Assembly (NCBI GenBank): GCA_023091735.1 | Contig: JALKBU010000154.1 | Span: forward strand, 1 to 64,000 | Direction of reading: 5' to 3' | Origin: Trichomonas tenax | Lineage: Eukaryota > Parabasalia > Trichomonadida > Trichomonadidae | DNA length: 64,000 bases | Shown here: in pieces, positions 28,621 through 39,574 of the stretch | How positions within the stretch are numbered: position 1 is the stretch's first letter | Layout: the number at the start of each line of letters is the position of its first letter | Notes under the pieces: model-generated | Told to the model about the DNA's origin: nothing | Seen by the model: the letters and a program-made list of their open reading frames with translations, nothing else | Databases searched by the model: none | Translations under genes and position numbers: made by a program

Positions 28621-28977
28621 TTATTTTTCTTTTTGAACAAACGTAAGAATTTGTCTTGCATCACCTGATATTACATCGTTTATGTTGACAAGTGTTCCAT
28701 TTCGTAATAAGTCGAATTTTTTATTAAATTTTTGCGAATGCTTTGATTTCATGTACTTTACGAATTCGTAAACGTTTCCATACTTGTACCCTTCTTTAAA
28801 CCATTCAAAAACAACTTGATGATCGGGAAATTCGATAATGATAAAAATATTTTTCTCGATAATTTCTTCTCTCGATGGAAGGGAGTTACCAAAAAACAAT
28901 GAATCAAAACTTTGATTATCTGGTCCTTTGATTTCTTCAGGTTTCAAAAGTGGGATTGGATCATAAACAGGCAACAT
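28621..28977 (-). CDS. Small protein with ubiquitin/UBX-like fold
   Basis: A 118-residue protein. After a 50-residue acidic/Ser N-terminus (including GPDNQSFDSLFF), residues 45-118 read as a beta-grasp fold: strand IFIIIEFPDHQVVFEWF, a helix (VYEFVKYMKSKH), strand KFDLLRNGTLVN, and a last strand ARQILTFVQKEK. UBX and ubiquitin-like domains show the same order. I cannot identify a p97-binding FPR loop, so the UBX label is tentative. Confidence 0.5.
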   Translation of the reverse strand: MLPVYDPIPLLKPEEIKGPDNQSFDSLFFGNSLPSREEIIEKNIFIIIEFPDHQVVFEWFKEGYKYGNVYEFVKYMKSKHSQKFNKKFDLLRNGTLVNINDVISGDARQILTFVQKEK

Positions 28978-29178
28978 TAAAAAATGAATAAAATTTCATC
29001 AAAACAATACCAATTTTTCTATGGTTTCCTTTTGATATCGATATCGTGAAAATTATTAAAATAATATTTTAAAACAATCATGATTAATGGTTTAATAACA
29101 AAACAATCTATTAGGTACTGCTCCATATAAGGGACTTAATACACCTTCATATCATTTTTCAAATTAGTTTTGAAATGA

Positions 29179-30489
29179 TTATATTAATGTTATTTCGATA
29201 TCATTGAGGCAGTCAAGAAGATCGAACTCAACAAGGATATCTTTGATTAGCTCAATTTCTTCTGTATCAGCAGAAATCCTGTTCATAATCATCTTAATAT
29301 ATAAGCAAACAGTCTGCTGTGTGCTTGCATTGGACTTAGCAATTTCACAGCACAATTCAATTGCGTCTTTATCAATAATTGATAAAATTATCTCTCTCGT
29401 GAAAAATCGAATATATTTCAAATACAACAATACAATTTTCTGTGTAACGTTATAAGTCTTGTTCATGCAGAATTCAGCAAGATTAAAATCTGTGAAAATC
29501 AAGGGAAGATCTGATGTTGCTGCGTATGTTAATGCATCGAAAAATGAAATTGATGCCAAAATCACATTTTCTGATTCACTGAAAAGCTGCTCGCGAATGC
29601 GATCTATAATTCTGAATTGAGAAATGCGTTCTATTGCATTATCTCCAAAATTAATTAATTGTTCAAACATTTCAATTGATTGTATTTTCAACTCCGTGTC
29701 AAATAGACTTAGCAAAAAGCTAATGAATTGTTCACTAAATATGAAATTTTCTAATGAATCAATACAATTATTTGAAATCATAGTTTTGAGAACTTCAAAA
29801 ACGAATGATGTATCGTAATTATTCTGAGTAGACAATGATACTAAATGAGGTACAAATAATTCATATAAATCATAATATTCAGTCAAACTTGATATAATTT
29901 TCAGTGTTTCTCTTATTATTTGTGGAGATCGGCATAAATTGAATAAGTGATCAAATATATGCTTGGAAACGAGCAACTTATCAATTGTAATTTGCTCTAC
30001 TTCTTCTTCAACTTCTTGTTCATTGTCTATAAACATTTGTATTGTATATCTCAGGAAGCAAACTATGGTAAACTGATCTGTAGTTGTTGACTTATCTGTA
30101 AACAATTTTGCTATAAAATTAAATATATCGATATTGACATAATTGCCATAAATAGGGAACTTATGAAGTGTAATGAGTGAAAGGTACTCTATTACTTGGC
30201 TTTGAAATTGTGGATAATTTGATAATTGAAATAAAACGTCCAAAATTTCAGGAGGAAACATATTCTTAACATCATTAGGATATATGATAGTAGTATTGTA
30301 GATTTGATTCAAAATTCCTAATACATTATCAGGTAATGGACCCAAAAGAATCTGAAATAGAGCTTCTAACTCTTCAAGTTGATGTGCTTTGATCATTTTG
30401 GATTCTGCGAGGCCTTTTATATCAATATCGTTTGTTTTTATTTCATTTTTTATATGTTTAAGCCCTGAAAAATCATGTTTTGAACTCAT
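29179..30489 (-). CDS. Armadillo/HEAT-like solenoid protein
   Basis: A 436-residue all-helical protein. Repeating hydrophobic helix pairs of about 40 residues run throughout, and the general sequence character is the same as the proteins at 41913-43322 and 56067-57314. The N-terminus is polar and basic; an acidic EVEEEVEQ lies near 158. No catalytic motif. Trichomonad genomes carry many such ARM-like proteins, assumed to be binding scaffolds. TTTACATGTCA at 30510-30520 and ATGTCAT just before the ATG supply the promoter motifs. Confidence 0.75.
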   Translation of the reverse strand: MSSKHDFSGLKHIKNEIKTNDIDIKGLAESKMIKAHQLEELEALFQILLGPLPDNVLGILNQIYNTTIIYPNDVKNMFPPEILDVLFQLSNYPQFQSQVIEYLSLITLHKFPIYGNYVNIDIFNFIAKLFTDKSTTTDQFTIVCFLRYTIQMFIDNEQEVEEEVEQITIDKLLVSKHIFDHLFNLCRSPQIIRETLKIISSLTEYYDLYELFVPHLVSLSTQNNYDTSFVFEVLKTMISNNCIDSLENFIFSEQFISFLLSLFDTELKIQSIEMFEQLINFGDNAIERISQFRIIDRIREQLFSESENVILASISFFDALTYAATSDLPLIFTDFNLAEFCMNKTYNVTQKIVLLYLKYIRFFTREIILSIIDKDAIELCCEIAKSNASTQQTVCLYIKMIMNRISADTEEIELIKDILVEFDLLDCLNDIEITLI

Positions 30490-30754
30490 AAAATTATGAC
30501 ATGAAATAATTTACATGTCATATAAATATTTATATGACAAATATCATTATGAAAATATCAAACTTCAAAAATCTATATTTGAACTTAGCTCATGAATTGC
30601 CTTCATACATGGTATATTATTATTCAAATGCCAAAAGAATTTATTAATATATATTAAAAACATTTATAATTAAACAACAAATATAGGTAGATAACAAAAC
30701 AGTTCAGAACAGGATTCTCAGATATTCATGATGAAAAATCTCATAAAAAATAAA

Positions 30755-31561
30755 TTAATAGAATGACTCAACAATCATTGATATAAATATTCCTATTGAT
30801 GCAGTTAATACCAAGAAACCACATGCTGTGATGATTGCTCCAGATATAGTAATATCTTCAGATTTTGTCTGTTGCCATGCACCAAAGTAAATTTGAGGTG
30901 TATGAATATAGTTGAATGGTATAAATTGACCATAAGGAATGCTTAAAGTAATTTGTTTCACATGATCGTGCATTTTAATCGAGAAAATCTCTGTTGCTGT
31001 AAAGTTGTGATATATTTTCATTGGATATCCGGCTGTTCTATTACAGAGTGGTTCGATTCCTGATTTTTGTGTGATTATTGTAGATTCAGGGCAAGAAACT
31101 TTATAAAATCCGCTTTTCTCTAAATTATGAGTCAAACTATTAATGTTTTGATTAACATTTAATACAGTATCGTTTGTATATGAATATGTTATGTTCATTG
31201 TCTTTGAATGTAAAACATTATTCGTTCCTTTGTAGAAACTAATTGACGTATTTACATAATACATATTGTGTATGAGATAAAATGTCATTAGATTTGGTGT
31301 TTGATCATAATTTGAAATATCAATATCGAATTTAAGTGGTGTTGAGTCGGAATAAGTCGTCGATTCGTTATTATATTGAGTGGATACCCAGTATGACATA
31401 CCATCTTCGGTTGTTGGAAAAACTGGAATTGATATTAAGATTTTAGATGTCGAATAACCAGGTTGAATAGAACCCACAACCCAGCATGTGATGCCAATTA
31501 AGCTCATGACACTACTAATTCCGAGCAAAATAAATCCAATACTCTTCTTAGAATTACACAT
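30755..31561 (-). CDS. Two-pass membrane glycoprotein of unknown function
   Basis: A 268-residue protein with a membrane helix near each end: about 8-30 (IGFILLGISSVMSLIGITCWVV) and about 238-262 (ISGAIITACGFLVLTASIGIFI). The 205-residue ectodomain between them has several N-x-S/T sites and two Cys. The topology is like CDC50/LEM3 or CD36-type proteins, but no family motif is visible. Short tails lie on the cytosolic side. AGACCCT lies at 31612-31618 in the divergent spacer to the SAM/zinc-finger gene. Confidence 0.7.
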   Translation of the reverse strand: MCNSKKSIGFILLGISSVMSLIGITCWVVGSIQPGYSTSKILISIPVFPTTEDGMSYWVSTQYNNESTTYSDSTPLKFDIDISNYDQTPNLMTFYLIHNMYYVNTSISFYKGTNNVLHSKTMNITYSYTNDTVLNVNQNINSLTHNLEKSGFYKVSCPESTIITQKSGIEPLCNRTAGYPMKIYHNFTATEIFSIKMHDHVKQITLSIPYGQFIPFNYIHTPQIYFGAWQQTKSEDITISGAIITACGFLVLTASIGIFISMIVESFY

Positions 31562-31863
31562 ATAAATTTAAAAAGCTTCTTACACTATCACAGTTATTTG
31601 AAAAATTTACAAGACCCTTCTAATCGAACAAATAAACAATTTTATATGACAAGTTCTTGGCAAAAAATATTTACTATTGATATTATGGTAGTATTAAATA
31701 CACAAAACATAAGTAACAAATAAAATTGAAGAGTTGTTTAACAAATTTTCGAGATAATTGCATTTTATCATTTTTTAATGGTAAATAGCTTACACAACTC
31801 ATATAAACTCCAAATACGCAAACTCGCAGCTAAAAAATTGGAAAATTCTGCATAACAATTTTT

Positions 31864-32880
31864 ATGAGGCCTTCGTTTTGGACTCCAGCAGAAGTTGCGT
31901 GCGAGGTACGACAGAACGGACTTGGTAAATACTCGAGGGACTTCATGGAGAGTGGCATCACAGGGAAAGATCTGTACTTTGTCACTGATTCTGACCTGAA
32001 AGCGATTGGAATGACCGTTACGCAGCGTTCTAAGTTCATGACGTGGATAAAATCTCTTCCTCCGAACAGAGATAAGTCTAATCCTGGTGGAAACAGGCTC
32101 AGAAAATGCTTAGAACCGCGTCCAGATTTCGAATTACCAAAACATGCTCAATCTCCAAAGATATCATCACAAAGAACTGCGACAACATTCAGAACTACAG
32201 ACACTCGTTCATCAGGAACACGAAAAATCACTCCATATAACTCAAATCGAACTTCTTACGGTGGATATGGCAGTAAAGTGCACACATTTGCGCCACCAAG
32301 CGATGATTTCGATATACATGAACTGGATTTCACTCCACCTCCACGAGTTACAACAATTCCAAAACCAATTCGTGCGATGCGAGGTAAAGGGCCAAAATTA
32401 AACATCGCTGAAGAAGGATCTACAAGCGATCGCGTTCCCTGTAGGTATTGCCAAAGGAAATTTGCGCCAGATCGCTTCCCTGTTCATGAAAGAATCTGTG
32501 CAAAAACAAGAAAGAGAAGACCATTCAATGCATCAATGCACCGTGTATCAGGCACTGAAATGCACTATGTTCCTCGTCCTTCGAAGGCGGAAATGACATC
32601 AAACAAAACCAAATACATCAATGGAAAGCCAAAGTATAGAATTGAGCATGAAAACTTGGTTGCCGCACTTCGCGCTGCGAGGGGAATGGCGGCTTATGAG
32701 TCTGGGAAGATCAGAACAATGCCAAAAATGCCTAAAATGCAAGATGTTCCTGATGGACGTGTTCGATGCCCAGCTTGCGGAAGAAGATTCGGGCCTGAAC
32801 AAGCGGAACGACATATTCCATTCTGTAAGAGAAATGCTGGACTCAGACAGCCAGCGAGGCCCGCGAGAAGGAGATATTGA
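31864..32880 (+). CDS. SAM-domain protein with two C2HC zinc fingers
   Basis: A 338-residue protein. Residues about 4-68 form a SAM domain (WTPAEVACEVRQNGLGKY, FMESGITGKDLYFVTDSDL, IGMTVTQRSKFMTWI). The linker is basic and low in complexity. Two C2HC fingers of the ZC2HC1 type follow with the same spacing: CRYCQRKFAPDRFPVHERIC and CPACGRRFGPEQAERHIPFC (CxxC-x11-HxxxC). The last residues are Arg/Pro-rich. SAM domains oligomerise or bind partners, and ZC2HC1-type fingers occur in basal body and other cytoskeletal proteins. The role here is unknown. Confidence 0.82.
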   Translation: MRPSFWTPAEVACEVRQNGLGKYSRDFMESGITGKDLYFVTDSDLKAIGMTVTQRSKFMTWIKSLPPNRDKSNPGGNRLRKCLEPRPDFELPKHAQSPKISSQRTATTFRTTDTRSSGTRKITPYNSNRTSYGGYGSKVHTFAPPSDDFDIHELDFTPPPRVTTIPKPIRAMRGKGPKLNIAEEGSTSDRVPCRYCQRKFAPDRFPVHERICAKTRKRRPFNASMHRVSGTEMHYVPRPSKAEMTSNKTKYINGKPKYRIEHENLVAALRAARGMAAYESGKIRTMPKMPKMQDVPDGRVRCPACGRRFGPEQAERHIPFCKRNAGLRQPARPARRRY

Positions 32881-33189
32881 TTTCTTTCGATTAAAATATC
32901 CATGTATTATAATATTTATCATTTTATTATATACTCATAAGTTTATTCAATTAAATAGTGTCTATCTTCTTGGTTGGAGCAGCATTGTTTAAAACTATTT
33001 ACGAATTCGATTGTCAGAAAAAAGTCGTATTCTTTATAAAACCCTATTTTATATTTCGAGGCCCTAAACAATATATTTTTTTGATGTAGCATTAATTTCA
33101 TCACCAAACATTTTTCATCAACCGATAACCATTTCTACTGCAATACATTCTCAATGTGAGCTGAATCGTTGAGACTTATATGATGAAAT

Positions 33190-34260
33190 TATTAGAAAAT
33201 GAATTTCCAATTTATATTAAATTTTCGAATTTATTCATTTGTTAATATATATGATAAAATGATATTCCATACTGTATATAAAACATTCCCGCATTTTCTT
33301 GTAAACTTACAAATTCATGGGAAGATTTCTTTGCTGATTCAAGACCTACGAATGATTCTGCATCTCTTGTATATGGAACATGTCAGCATCTTGTTGTAAG
33401 TTTTAAGATATCGAAAGTCGTGCAATTAATTTCAGTACGAAGAAAAGTGAAAGCAGATTGTTAACATAATGCTATCTTTTTCATAACATAAAAGCAAGTG
33501 AAAGGCGAGGTGCTATTTTCTTTGGATATAATGGAGAAGTTTGTATCAATAGGGCTTTTGGAAAAAAAATGTAACTGTGGAAATAGCTATGGCCACTTTT
33601 GTTATACCGAAGTCAAGGATTCAGAAAACTACAAAAATTTTATTTACTTGTCTAGTTTTTCATTATGCATTACTTAAATATGGAAAACAGCGTTTTTCAC
33701 AATCAAACATATCGAACTGTCAAGAATATCATTCTGGATTATTTTTTTATTATTCATGTTTTTCAATTTCTGTATATTCTTTATTTCAAAATGAAAATGC
33801 TAATTATTTCTTGTTTATGTTTGCTAATTGTAAGAATGAACAAAGGACACAAATGTGTAACTATATCGAAAACAAAGGAGAGTGTTTATTGGATTCAGAT
33901 ACGAATTCTGTCATTGTTGAGTTTTGCAATTTTATTGAAAATAATGTCAAATATTCGTTTTATTTAGGGCGTGGAAACATTACAGTCAGTGATTGCTATT
34001 TTGATAACCCCGTTGATATGAATAAAATATTAACAACTTATCAATGCTAATTTAGTGCTCGTAATGCATTATCATCTAAAACCGAAATCAAAATGAATGT
34101 TTTAGAAGAGGAAACATGCGCAACACTTAATGGAAATCAGCTTAAATACCATAATCAATGCACATATTATATTAATGATGTTTTCATTCATCAATTTCGA
34201 AATGGTTTCCTCATTTCCAATGGAGTATATTCGCTCCATTATATTCGATTACCATGAGAC
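33190..34260 (+). pseudogene. Decayed beta-helix (Pmp-like) surface protein
   Basis: Pieces of one protein are spread over several frames. Near 33280-33420 is NSWEDFFADSRPTNDSASL, then RGAIFFGYNGEV around 33510. A Cys-rich part (CNCGNSYGHFCYTEVK) lies near 33570. A 130-codon segment from 33660 to 34050 has NISNCQEYHSGLFFYYSC and SDCYFDN, and CTYYINDVFIHQFRNG follows near 34160. The G(G/R)AI/V(Y/F)F and C-rich motifs are those of the intact gene at 18624-19946. Stops and shifts separate the parts, and no membrane anchor is found. Confidence 0.55.
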
Positions 34261-34364
34261 CAGTTTGTTTTAATAGAAGTCATATTCATATAATTTCACA
34301 GAGACAAGCATTTTATATTAAAATTATTTTAAGACAAAATTAGGGAACTTCTGGGGACAACAAA

Positions 34365-34568
34365 GTGGAAACAGCGATTGTTTTCCACTCAATTTCTCAT
34401 CTTTCCGACTTTTTTGACACGTCAGACGACTACCATTTTTTTGAAAGATCTTCCTACTTCGTTATTACTGATATTTTCCAAGAGGCATTAATATGTCTAA
34501 CATTTATTTTCAAAATTATTGCAATTTTTATATTCCAATACTCAGGGTTTTGTACTTTGTATATTTGA
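34365..34568 (+). other. Gene fragment with FFDTSDD motif, shared with 59.5 kb
   Basis: A 67-codon frame with FFDTSDDYHFF. The DNA block TGACACGTCAGACGAC at 34415-34430 recurs with one change at 59543-59558, where it would encode FFDASDDDYSLFG. Both copies follow or adjoin surface-protein debris, so this may be a terminal part of that family. No start or promoter is evident. Confidence 0.3.
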
Positions 34569-34801
34569 AGATATAAAATTTAAAAGAATATGCTAGCTTT
34601 AATATATGTGTCGAGGAATATAGATATCTATATTTTGAGCTTATTCACATATATTCATGCACATTCACTTCAAATTTTCTGAGCTTTCAAATGAATAATG
34701 CTCTATTAGGTCTATGTTAATTGAAGGCGCATGAATAAAATTATACTTTGATATATAAAAATATATTGTAAAAATTTCAGAAGATGTTTTTATTCATGAA
34801 T

Positions 34802-35577
34802 TCATATTTCTACTTGACATCCTTCAATAACAGCATTACCGACTGCAGCAACTGGGGCAGTCTTAACTTGCACTTCCTTCTTCGATGTGACGTGATGACT
34901 CGATTCTATATGCGTGGACGTACATGTCATTGATATCATTTTGTGGAGCTTCATGATCTTGTGGGCGATATAGTTCACGTTGTGTTCTATAGAGGAAATT
35001 ACTGAGTTCTCTCAATTGTTCTGTTCAGAAAATCAATTAGATAAATTAAGTCTGATTGAATTCTCTGCGTTCTCTTTTCAACTGGAGAATATTTCTTCTT
35101 ATAAACGCGAGATTGAGATGATGAATTAATGTTATTATATCTATCGATCTCATCACTGAGATGTTTCATGAATATCTCATCTTCTGTCCTTCGTACTCTT
35201 GCGCTTTCAGCCTCAATTCGTTGTTTCTTCCAATACTTTAGATATGCAAGTCTCTCTGAAGGGTTGAGCACAGAATTGTCTCTAGCTGTAAGTTCTTTGA
35301 TATTGGCTGTATTCTCTTTGAGTTTGTTAATGAATTCAGAATAACATTGTTTAATATCTTTAAATATCTGATATTGGTTTGATACCATTGAAATTTTGAT
35401 CAACAGTTTTGCGTAATTCTCAAATTCTGTCCTATTAGAGTCATTATATGTGTTATTTTTGATTTGATTTACATGATTATTGATTATTTCGCGATATTTA
35501 TCAACCTGTTTCTTCTTTTCATCATCATTAAGTCTATTTGTGAGCAGATAGACAAACCTTTCAAGTTCAGATGCCAT
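34802..35577 (-). pseudogene. Coiled-coil gene with two frameshifts near its 3' end
   Basis: From the ATG at 35577 an intact frame of 192 codons encodes a charged, helical protein (KKKQVDKYREIINNHVNQ; AESARVRRTEDEIFMKHL) ending at a stop at 34999. Coding character continues beyond it in another frame (LRELSNFLYRTQRELYRP, then NDINDMYVHAYRIE) to a stop at 34863. It then resumes in the third frame (VTSKKEVQVKTAPVAAVGN) to a stop at 34802. Protein of about 258 residues is thus readable with two shifts. This is a recent pseudogene, a sequencing error, or a 192-residue protein followed by decayed coding sequence. AAAAAGTGACATG precedes the start. Confidence 0.55.
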
Positions 35578-35772
35578 GAAATTAAAATTGCTTGTATTAA
35601 CATGTCACTTTTTAACATTATGTAAATATTTATGACACGTAAAATATTTATATGACAAAATCATAAAAATGACTTTTGATCAAAAAATATAAAAAAATCC
35701 ACAATGGAAAGTCTATTTTTATTGTGAAAATCGAAAATTAATATTGTTTGTTGACACTTTTCATATTGCAAT

Positions 35773-37563
35773 ATGTTGAGTATTTTATTCATTCTTACAA
35801 CAACATTATTCGGTTGGTGCATTGTCCTTCTCTACCGCCAGAGGACCTGCAAGCTTTTGCTCCAAATCTCGTTAGGCTGGCTCATCGGCTCGATGATGAC
35901 TGGATTAATTGCTTTTATTTTAACATATATTATCAGTCTTTCATGGGTTTTAGTCATGTCGATTATGATTTTCCAATTATTGTTCTCTGCTGGAGCGATT
36001 TACTTGATATTTTTGGTTCACAAAAAAGAAATAATGCGAAGATTGGTAATAATCGTAGAGAAGAACCATTGGTTGTATTTCTCATTGTTCGTTGCAGCAG
36101 TTTACAGCTTTTACACTCTTTACAACTTTTATTCAGATTATCCATCTTCGATTCCTGAAGAAGGAAAGATATTTTTGGAAGTTGAACATACAGCAGTAAT
36201 GTCTATGATCACAGGTCTCAACAAAAAACGCAATAACTTTTGGATTTTCTCGAATCCAATGTTATTTAACGGAAAATTAAATGCGTCTCCACTTCCAATA
36301 TCATTCACAGCATGCTTATACATTCTTCACAAAAATTACGTTGACATCTCGTTCATAATTTCATTTTTAAACACACTTTCGACTGTTATCGGGCTTTATT
36401 TATTAACGAGCTCCTACGTCAATTTTCCTTTTGTAGTTACAGTGCTGTTCTTATTCCACAGCAGCTGGGCTTTCTATCACTTCTTTAGAGTTCGTGATGC
36501 AAATATCGACTTGATTCACAACATTGGCAAAGAATACATAGTTCCAATGTATCAGCCTTTCTTCAAATTCCTTGTCTGCTCAAAGGCAGCTTCGTTTGCT
36601 TTACCAATGGGCTTGTTTGTGCTTTCTATTGTTCCTTCACAAGAATTCGGCTTTTCTTTCTATTTGATGTTCTCCCTTGCGGGATTAATGGCTGCTTTAA
36701 TCCCAAGCTTCATTGTATCATCCGCAGTTTTCCTTATTTGCTTCTGCAACATTAATTCAGTCCTTTTCACGATATTATATGCAATTTCTCTATTTTGGAA
36801 GTACCAATATTCACACATCGCATTAAATCCAATTTGGCGCGAATACCAATATGATGGTGTTTTTGTTGCCCAATTCTGGTCATGGGTTGATATATTAGGA
36901 CCATTTATCATTACATTTTTGATCTTCCCATTCATGGGCTTGAAACAGAATCTCCTTCATCGTGTAATTTCCACAATTTCTGTAATGATTTATTTATCAT
37001 TCGTCAGGAGTGGCGGTGATCACTTTGAAAATGCTCTTGCTATTGCGGTTACTGTTTTACCAACTGCCATTATTGCATTCGTTGCATTTAGTCATTCCAT
37101 TATTTCCAACATGAATAATCGCTCCCGTGGTAACGTTTTAGGCCTATTATTCAGCTTCGCTTTGATTCTTGTTGTTTGCGGACATGTCAGTTGCCAGCGC
37201 CAGCTCTCACGCAAAGTCGCAGGCGTAACAAAAGATGCCAATCAGGTGGCAACATTCATTTCTCAGCACATTCCTGAATATGAGAAAATATTCACTGTTG
37301 CATTACCAATGAATCCAGTTACATATCTTCTTGGTAAGGAATCATACATCGGTGATTATGCTGGTCATTACCAGCGTGGAGAACCCGCACAAATTTATAC
37401 AATTCAATCACATTCACTCGAACAAATTCGTATCATTGAAGCTTGCCAATTCCATTATGCACTTTACGAACGCAACTCTCCTGAAGTTAGCAAGTACGCA
37501 AACTTGATGGAACTGATGCTTCAAACAGACAATTGGCTCTTAATGAAGATCAAATCCGCATAA
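35773..37563 (+). CDS. Polytopic membrane protein, possibly GT-C-like
   Basis: A 596-residue protein with about 12 hydrophobic helices and a C-terminal soluble domain of about 110 residues after residue 485 (VAGVTKDANQVATFISQHIPEYEKIFTVALP, a Rossmann-like strand/helix pattern). A luminal loop near 120-150 contains an acidic SIPEEGKIFLEVEH segment. Multi-pass topology with an acidic first loop and a soluble C-terminus recalls GT-C glycosyltransferases, but no known signature is visible and the label is an impression. The proximal motif TTGACACTTTTC lies about 15 bases before the ATG. Confidence 0.65.
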   Translation: MLSILFILTTTLFGWCIVLLYRQRTCKLLLQISLGWLIGSMMTGLIAFILTYIISLSWVLVMSIMIFQLLFSAGAIYLIFLVHKKEIMRRLVIIVEKNHWLYFSLFVAAVYSFYTLYNFYSDYPSSIPEEGKIFLEVEHTAVMSMITGLNKKRNNFWIFSNPMLFNGKLNASPLPISFTACLYILHKNYVDISFIISFLNTLSTVIGLYLLTSSYVNFPFVVTVLFLFHSSWAFYHFFRVRDANIDLIHNIGKEYIVPMYQPFFKFLVCSKAASFALPMGLFVLSIVPSQEFGFSFYLMFSLAGLMAALIPSFIVSSAVFLICFCNINSVLFTILYAISLFWKYQYSHIALNPIWREYQYDGVFVAQFWSWVDILGPFIITFLIFPFMGLKQNLLHRVISTISVMIYLSFVRSGGDHFENALAIAVTVLPTAIIAFVAFSHSIISNMNNRSRGNVLGLLFSFALILVVCGHVSCQRQLSRKVAGVTKDANQVATFISQHIPEYEKIFTVALPMNPVTYLLGKESYIGDYAGHYQRGEPAQIYTIQSHSLEQIRIIEACQFHYALYERNSPEVSKYANLMELMLQTDNWLLMKIKSA

Positions 37564-38134
37564 CTTGTTATTGTTATTTTGTTATAAAAATAGTATGTTT
37601 ATAATCACTCATAGCATGAATTTTTAAATATATATGTGGTGTAAACATTGTTATATTTCATCAAATTTTAAAAATCCTGATTAGAGAGCAATATATTAAA
37701 TATTTATATAGCAGAAATGCAGAGTATTGAAATATATCTATTAAAGCCACTAAAATCAGTTAAATAAAATCACCAAAATATTTTATTAAAAAATATACAG
37801 AAGACTTAAAGGTGAGAGTCATATGGGGTTGGAGTTAATTTTATTAAATATAAATTTTCTTTGTAGCCATGAAATTAAAATGTTGGATATTTCGTTATTA
37901 ATGAATTAACCAATTTGGAGTCAGGGAATAAGCTGAAATAGTCATAAAAAGCTATCCAGATAACAGACTCAGTTCAAATCATTTGATATATTCCAATATA
38001 ACAAGTTTATCATATTTTAAAGTCTAAAGTCAAAATTCATATGTTATATATCAAATAGAGTTCTTATTTCGAATAAAAACATGGACAATCAACGATTATT
38101 GTAAAATTATAAATAAACGTGTTTTAAAATTTAA
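37564..38134. other. Intergenic region, no gene seen
   Basis: AT-rich spacer between two plus-strand genes. No supported frame and no proximal GTGACA motif; AAACGTGTTTTAAA precedes the next ATG. Confidence 0.4.
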
Positions 38135-39574
38135 ATGGCCCTCGCAAAGGATAATAAAGTGTATTTAGAAACAGTTAAATTATGGGAGGGATATAATGAC
38201 AGTATAAAAGACTTCTCCTACTTAACACGACCTCCAATTAAATTCATTGCAAGTCTTATCAAAGCAGTAAATCAAAAGACAAAATTCGGCACAGGATATT
38301 TCACAGAAGGACAACTCGGAGGAAAAGCAATCGGTACTAAAGAAGAAAAACTCGATTTCCTCAAGATGTTACATATTTATACAGAATACGTTAATAAAGC
38401 TCACATTAAAGTCGATCCAGCGAAAATTGCTGCTGGACAAGATGTAGAGCATACGCTTATGCTGTTACAGGCAGTTATTAAGGGCTCTGAAAATCCAAAG
38501 ATGGATTTTGAAACAGCAGCGAAGCGTGCGATGAAGAAATTCGAGTCAGAGAAGGCCGCGCCAGCCAAGGAAGGCGAAACACCAAAATCTCCGGAGAAGA
38601 AGAAATCTGAAGAAAAGCCAAAGGAAGAGAAGAAGGAGGAGCCTCCAAAATCACAAGAAAAGAAGAAGAAGGAAGAGAAACCAAAGGAGGAAAAGCCAAA
38701 GGAAGAACCAAAGCCAGAAGAGAAGAAAGAAGAAAAGAAGCGTGAACGTCCAAAGAAGGAGGAACCAAAGCCTGAAGAAAAGAAGGAGGAGCCTAAACCA
38801 GAGGAGAAGAAGGAAGAGCCGAAGGAAGAAAGAAAGCGCGAGCGTCCGAAGAAGGAGGAACCAAAAGAAGAGAAGCCTAAGGAGGAAGAAAGACCAAGAA
38901 AGAAGGAGAAGCCGAAACAAGAAGAACCAGTCGTTCCAACAATCAACGTTGACATCGAAGATGATACAAATCCAGCTGCGAGACCGATGACAGCTAGAAA
39001 GGCTCCACCGAAGGTCAAGGATGAGGCCCCAGTTATAACAGAATCTAAGGTCACAACGATCATCAAGGAGGAGGATGTTGATGATGACGTCGATGATGTA
39101 TTCGTAGAAGAATCGGCAGCAGGTCAGCCAACAACATCAGGCCAGGAAAACGGCCAGCTCGTTCAGAAGATCCTCGAGGAGTTCCAGAACGTATCTACAA
39201 AGCAGGGCGGAAGCGCAGCAGAGGCATATGATGCCGACAGATTCAAACAGTCGATCGAGTTTGCTAAGGGATTGCTTCAGCACCTTGCTCGTTCTGCACA
39301 GCCTCTCGATACCCTCATTCAGTTCTCACAGGAAGATCTGGGCAACATGGAGAACGAGTACTCGAGGTGGACAGAAGAGTGCAAGAAGCAGGAGAAGCTT
39401 CTTGAACAGGAAAGAGCGCAGACAGAGACAGCTCTCCACGATCTTAATTCAAAGGTCGAGGATCTTGACAAGGACATTGCAAGACAGGAATCGAGGCTAA
39501 GGCTTGTGAAGGCCGCCGCGCTTCTTAAGGAGAGCGAGTTAATGAAGGATTTCGCCGGGCTTTGTCAACAGTAA
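38135..39574 (+). CDS. IFT54: Intraflagellar transport protein IFT54 (TRAF3IP1/DYF-11)
   Basis: A 479-residue IFT-B subunit required for building flagella. Residues 1-115 form the calponin-homology-like N-domain that binds tubulin in the family (LTRPPIKFIASLIKAVNQKT, FGTGYFTEGQL, EKLDFLKMLHIYTEYVN, AGQDVEHTLMLLQAVI). Residues about 140-270 are a Lys/Glu/Pro-rich low-complexity region with repeated KPEEKKEE and KRERPKKEE units. A conserved acidic patch (DIEDDTNPAARPMTARKAPP) follows. Residues about 340-479 are the C-terminal coiled coil that pairs with IFT20. Order and length match IFT54 of other eukaryotes. Trichomonads have several flagella, so an IFT gene is expected. Confidence 0.88.
   Translation: MALAKDNKVYLETVKLWEGYNDSIKDFSYLTRPPIKFIASLIKAVNQKTKFGTGYFTEGQLGGKAIGTKEEKLDFLKMLHIYTEYVNKAHIKVDPAKIAAGQDVEHTLMLLQAVIKGSENPKMDFETAAKRAMKKFESEKAAPAKEGETPKSPEKKKSEEKPKEEKKEEPPKSQEKKKKEEKPKEEKPKEEPKPEEKKEEKKRERPKKEEPKPEEKKEEPKPEEKKEEPKEERKRERPKKEEPKEEKPKEEERPRKKEKPKQEEPVVPTINVDIEDDTNPAARPMTARKAPPKVKDEAPVITESKVTTIIKEEDVDDDVDDVFVEESAAGQPTTSGQENGQLVQKILEEFQNVSTKQGGSAAEAYDADRFKQSIEFAKGLLQHLARSAQPLDTLIQFSQEDLGNMENEYSRWTEECKKQEKLLEQERAQTETALHDLNSKVEDLDKDIARQESRLRLVKAAALLKESELMKDFAGLCQQ

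Noticed and set aside
31040..31065. GGTTCGATTCC resembling a tRNA T-loop
   Set aside because: It lies within the coding sequence of the two-pass membrane protein and no tRNA acceptor or anticodon arms pair around it.
38401..39066. Long Ser/Phe-rich frame antisense to IFT54
   Set aside because: It mirrors the Lys/Glu-rich codons of IFT54 on the opposite strand and has no promoter of its own. The same applies to the antisense frames inside 49345-53421.
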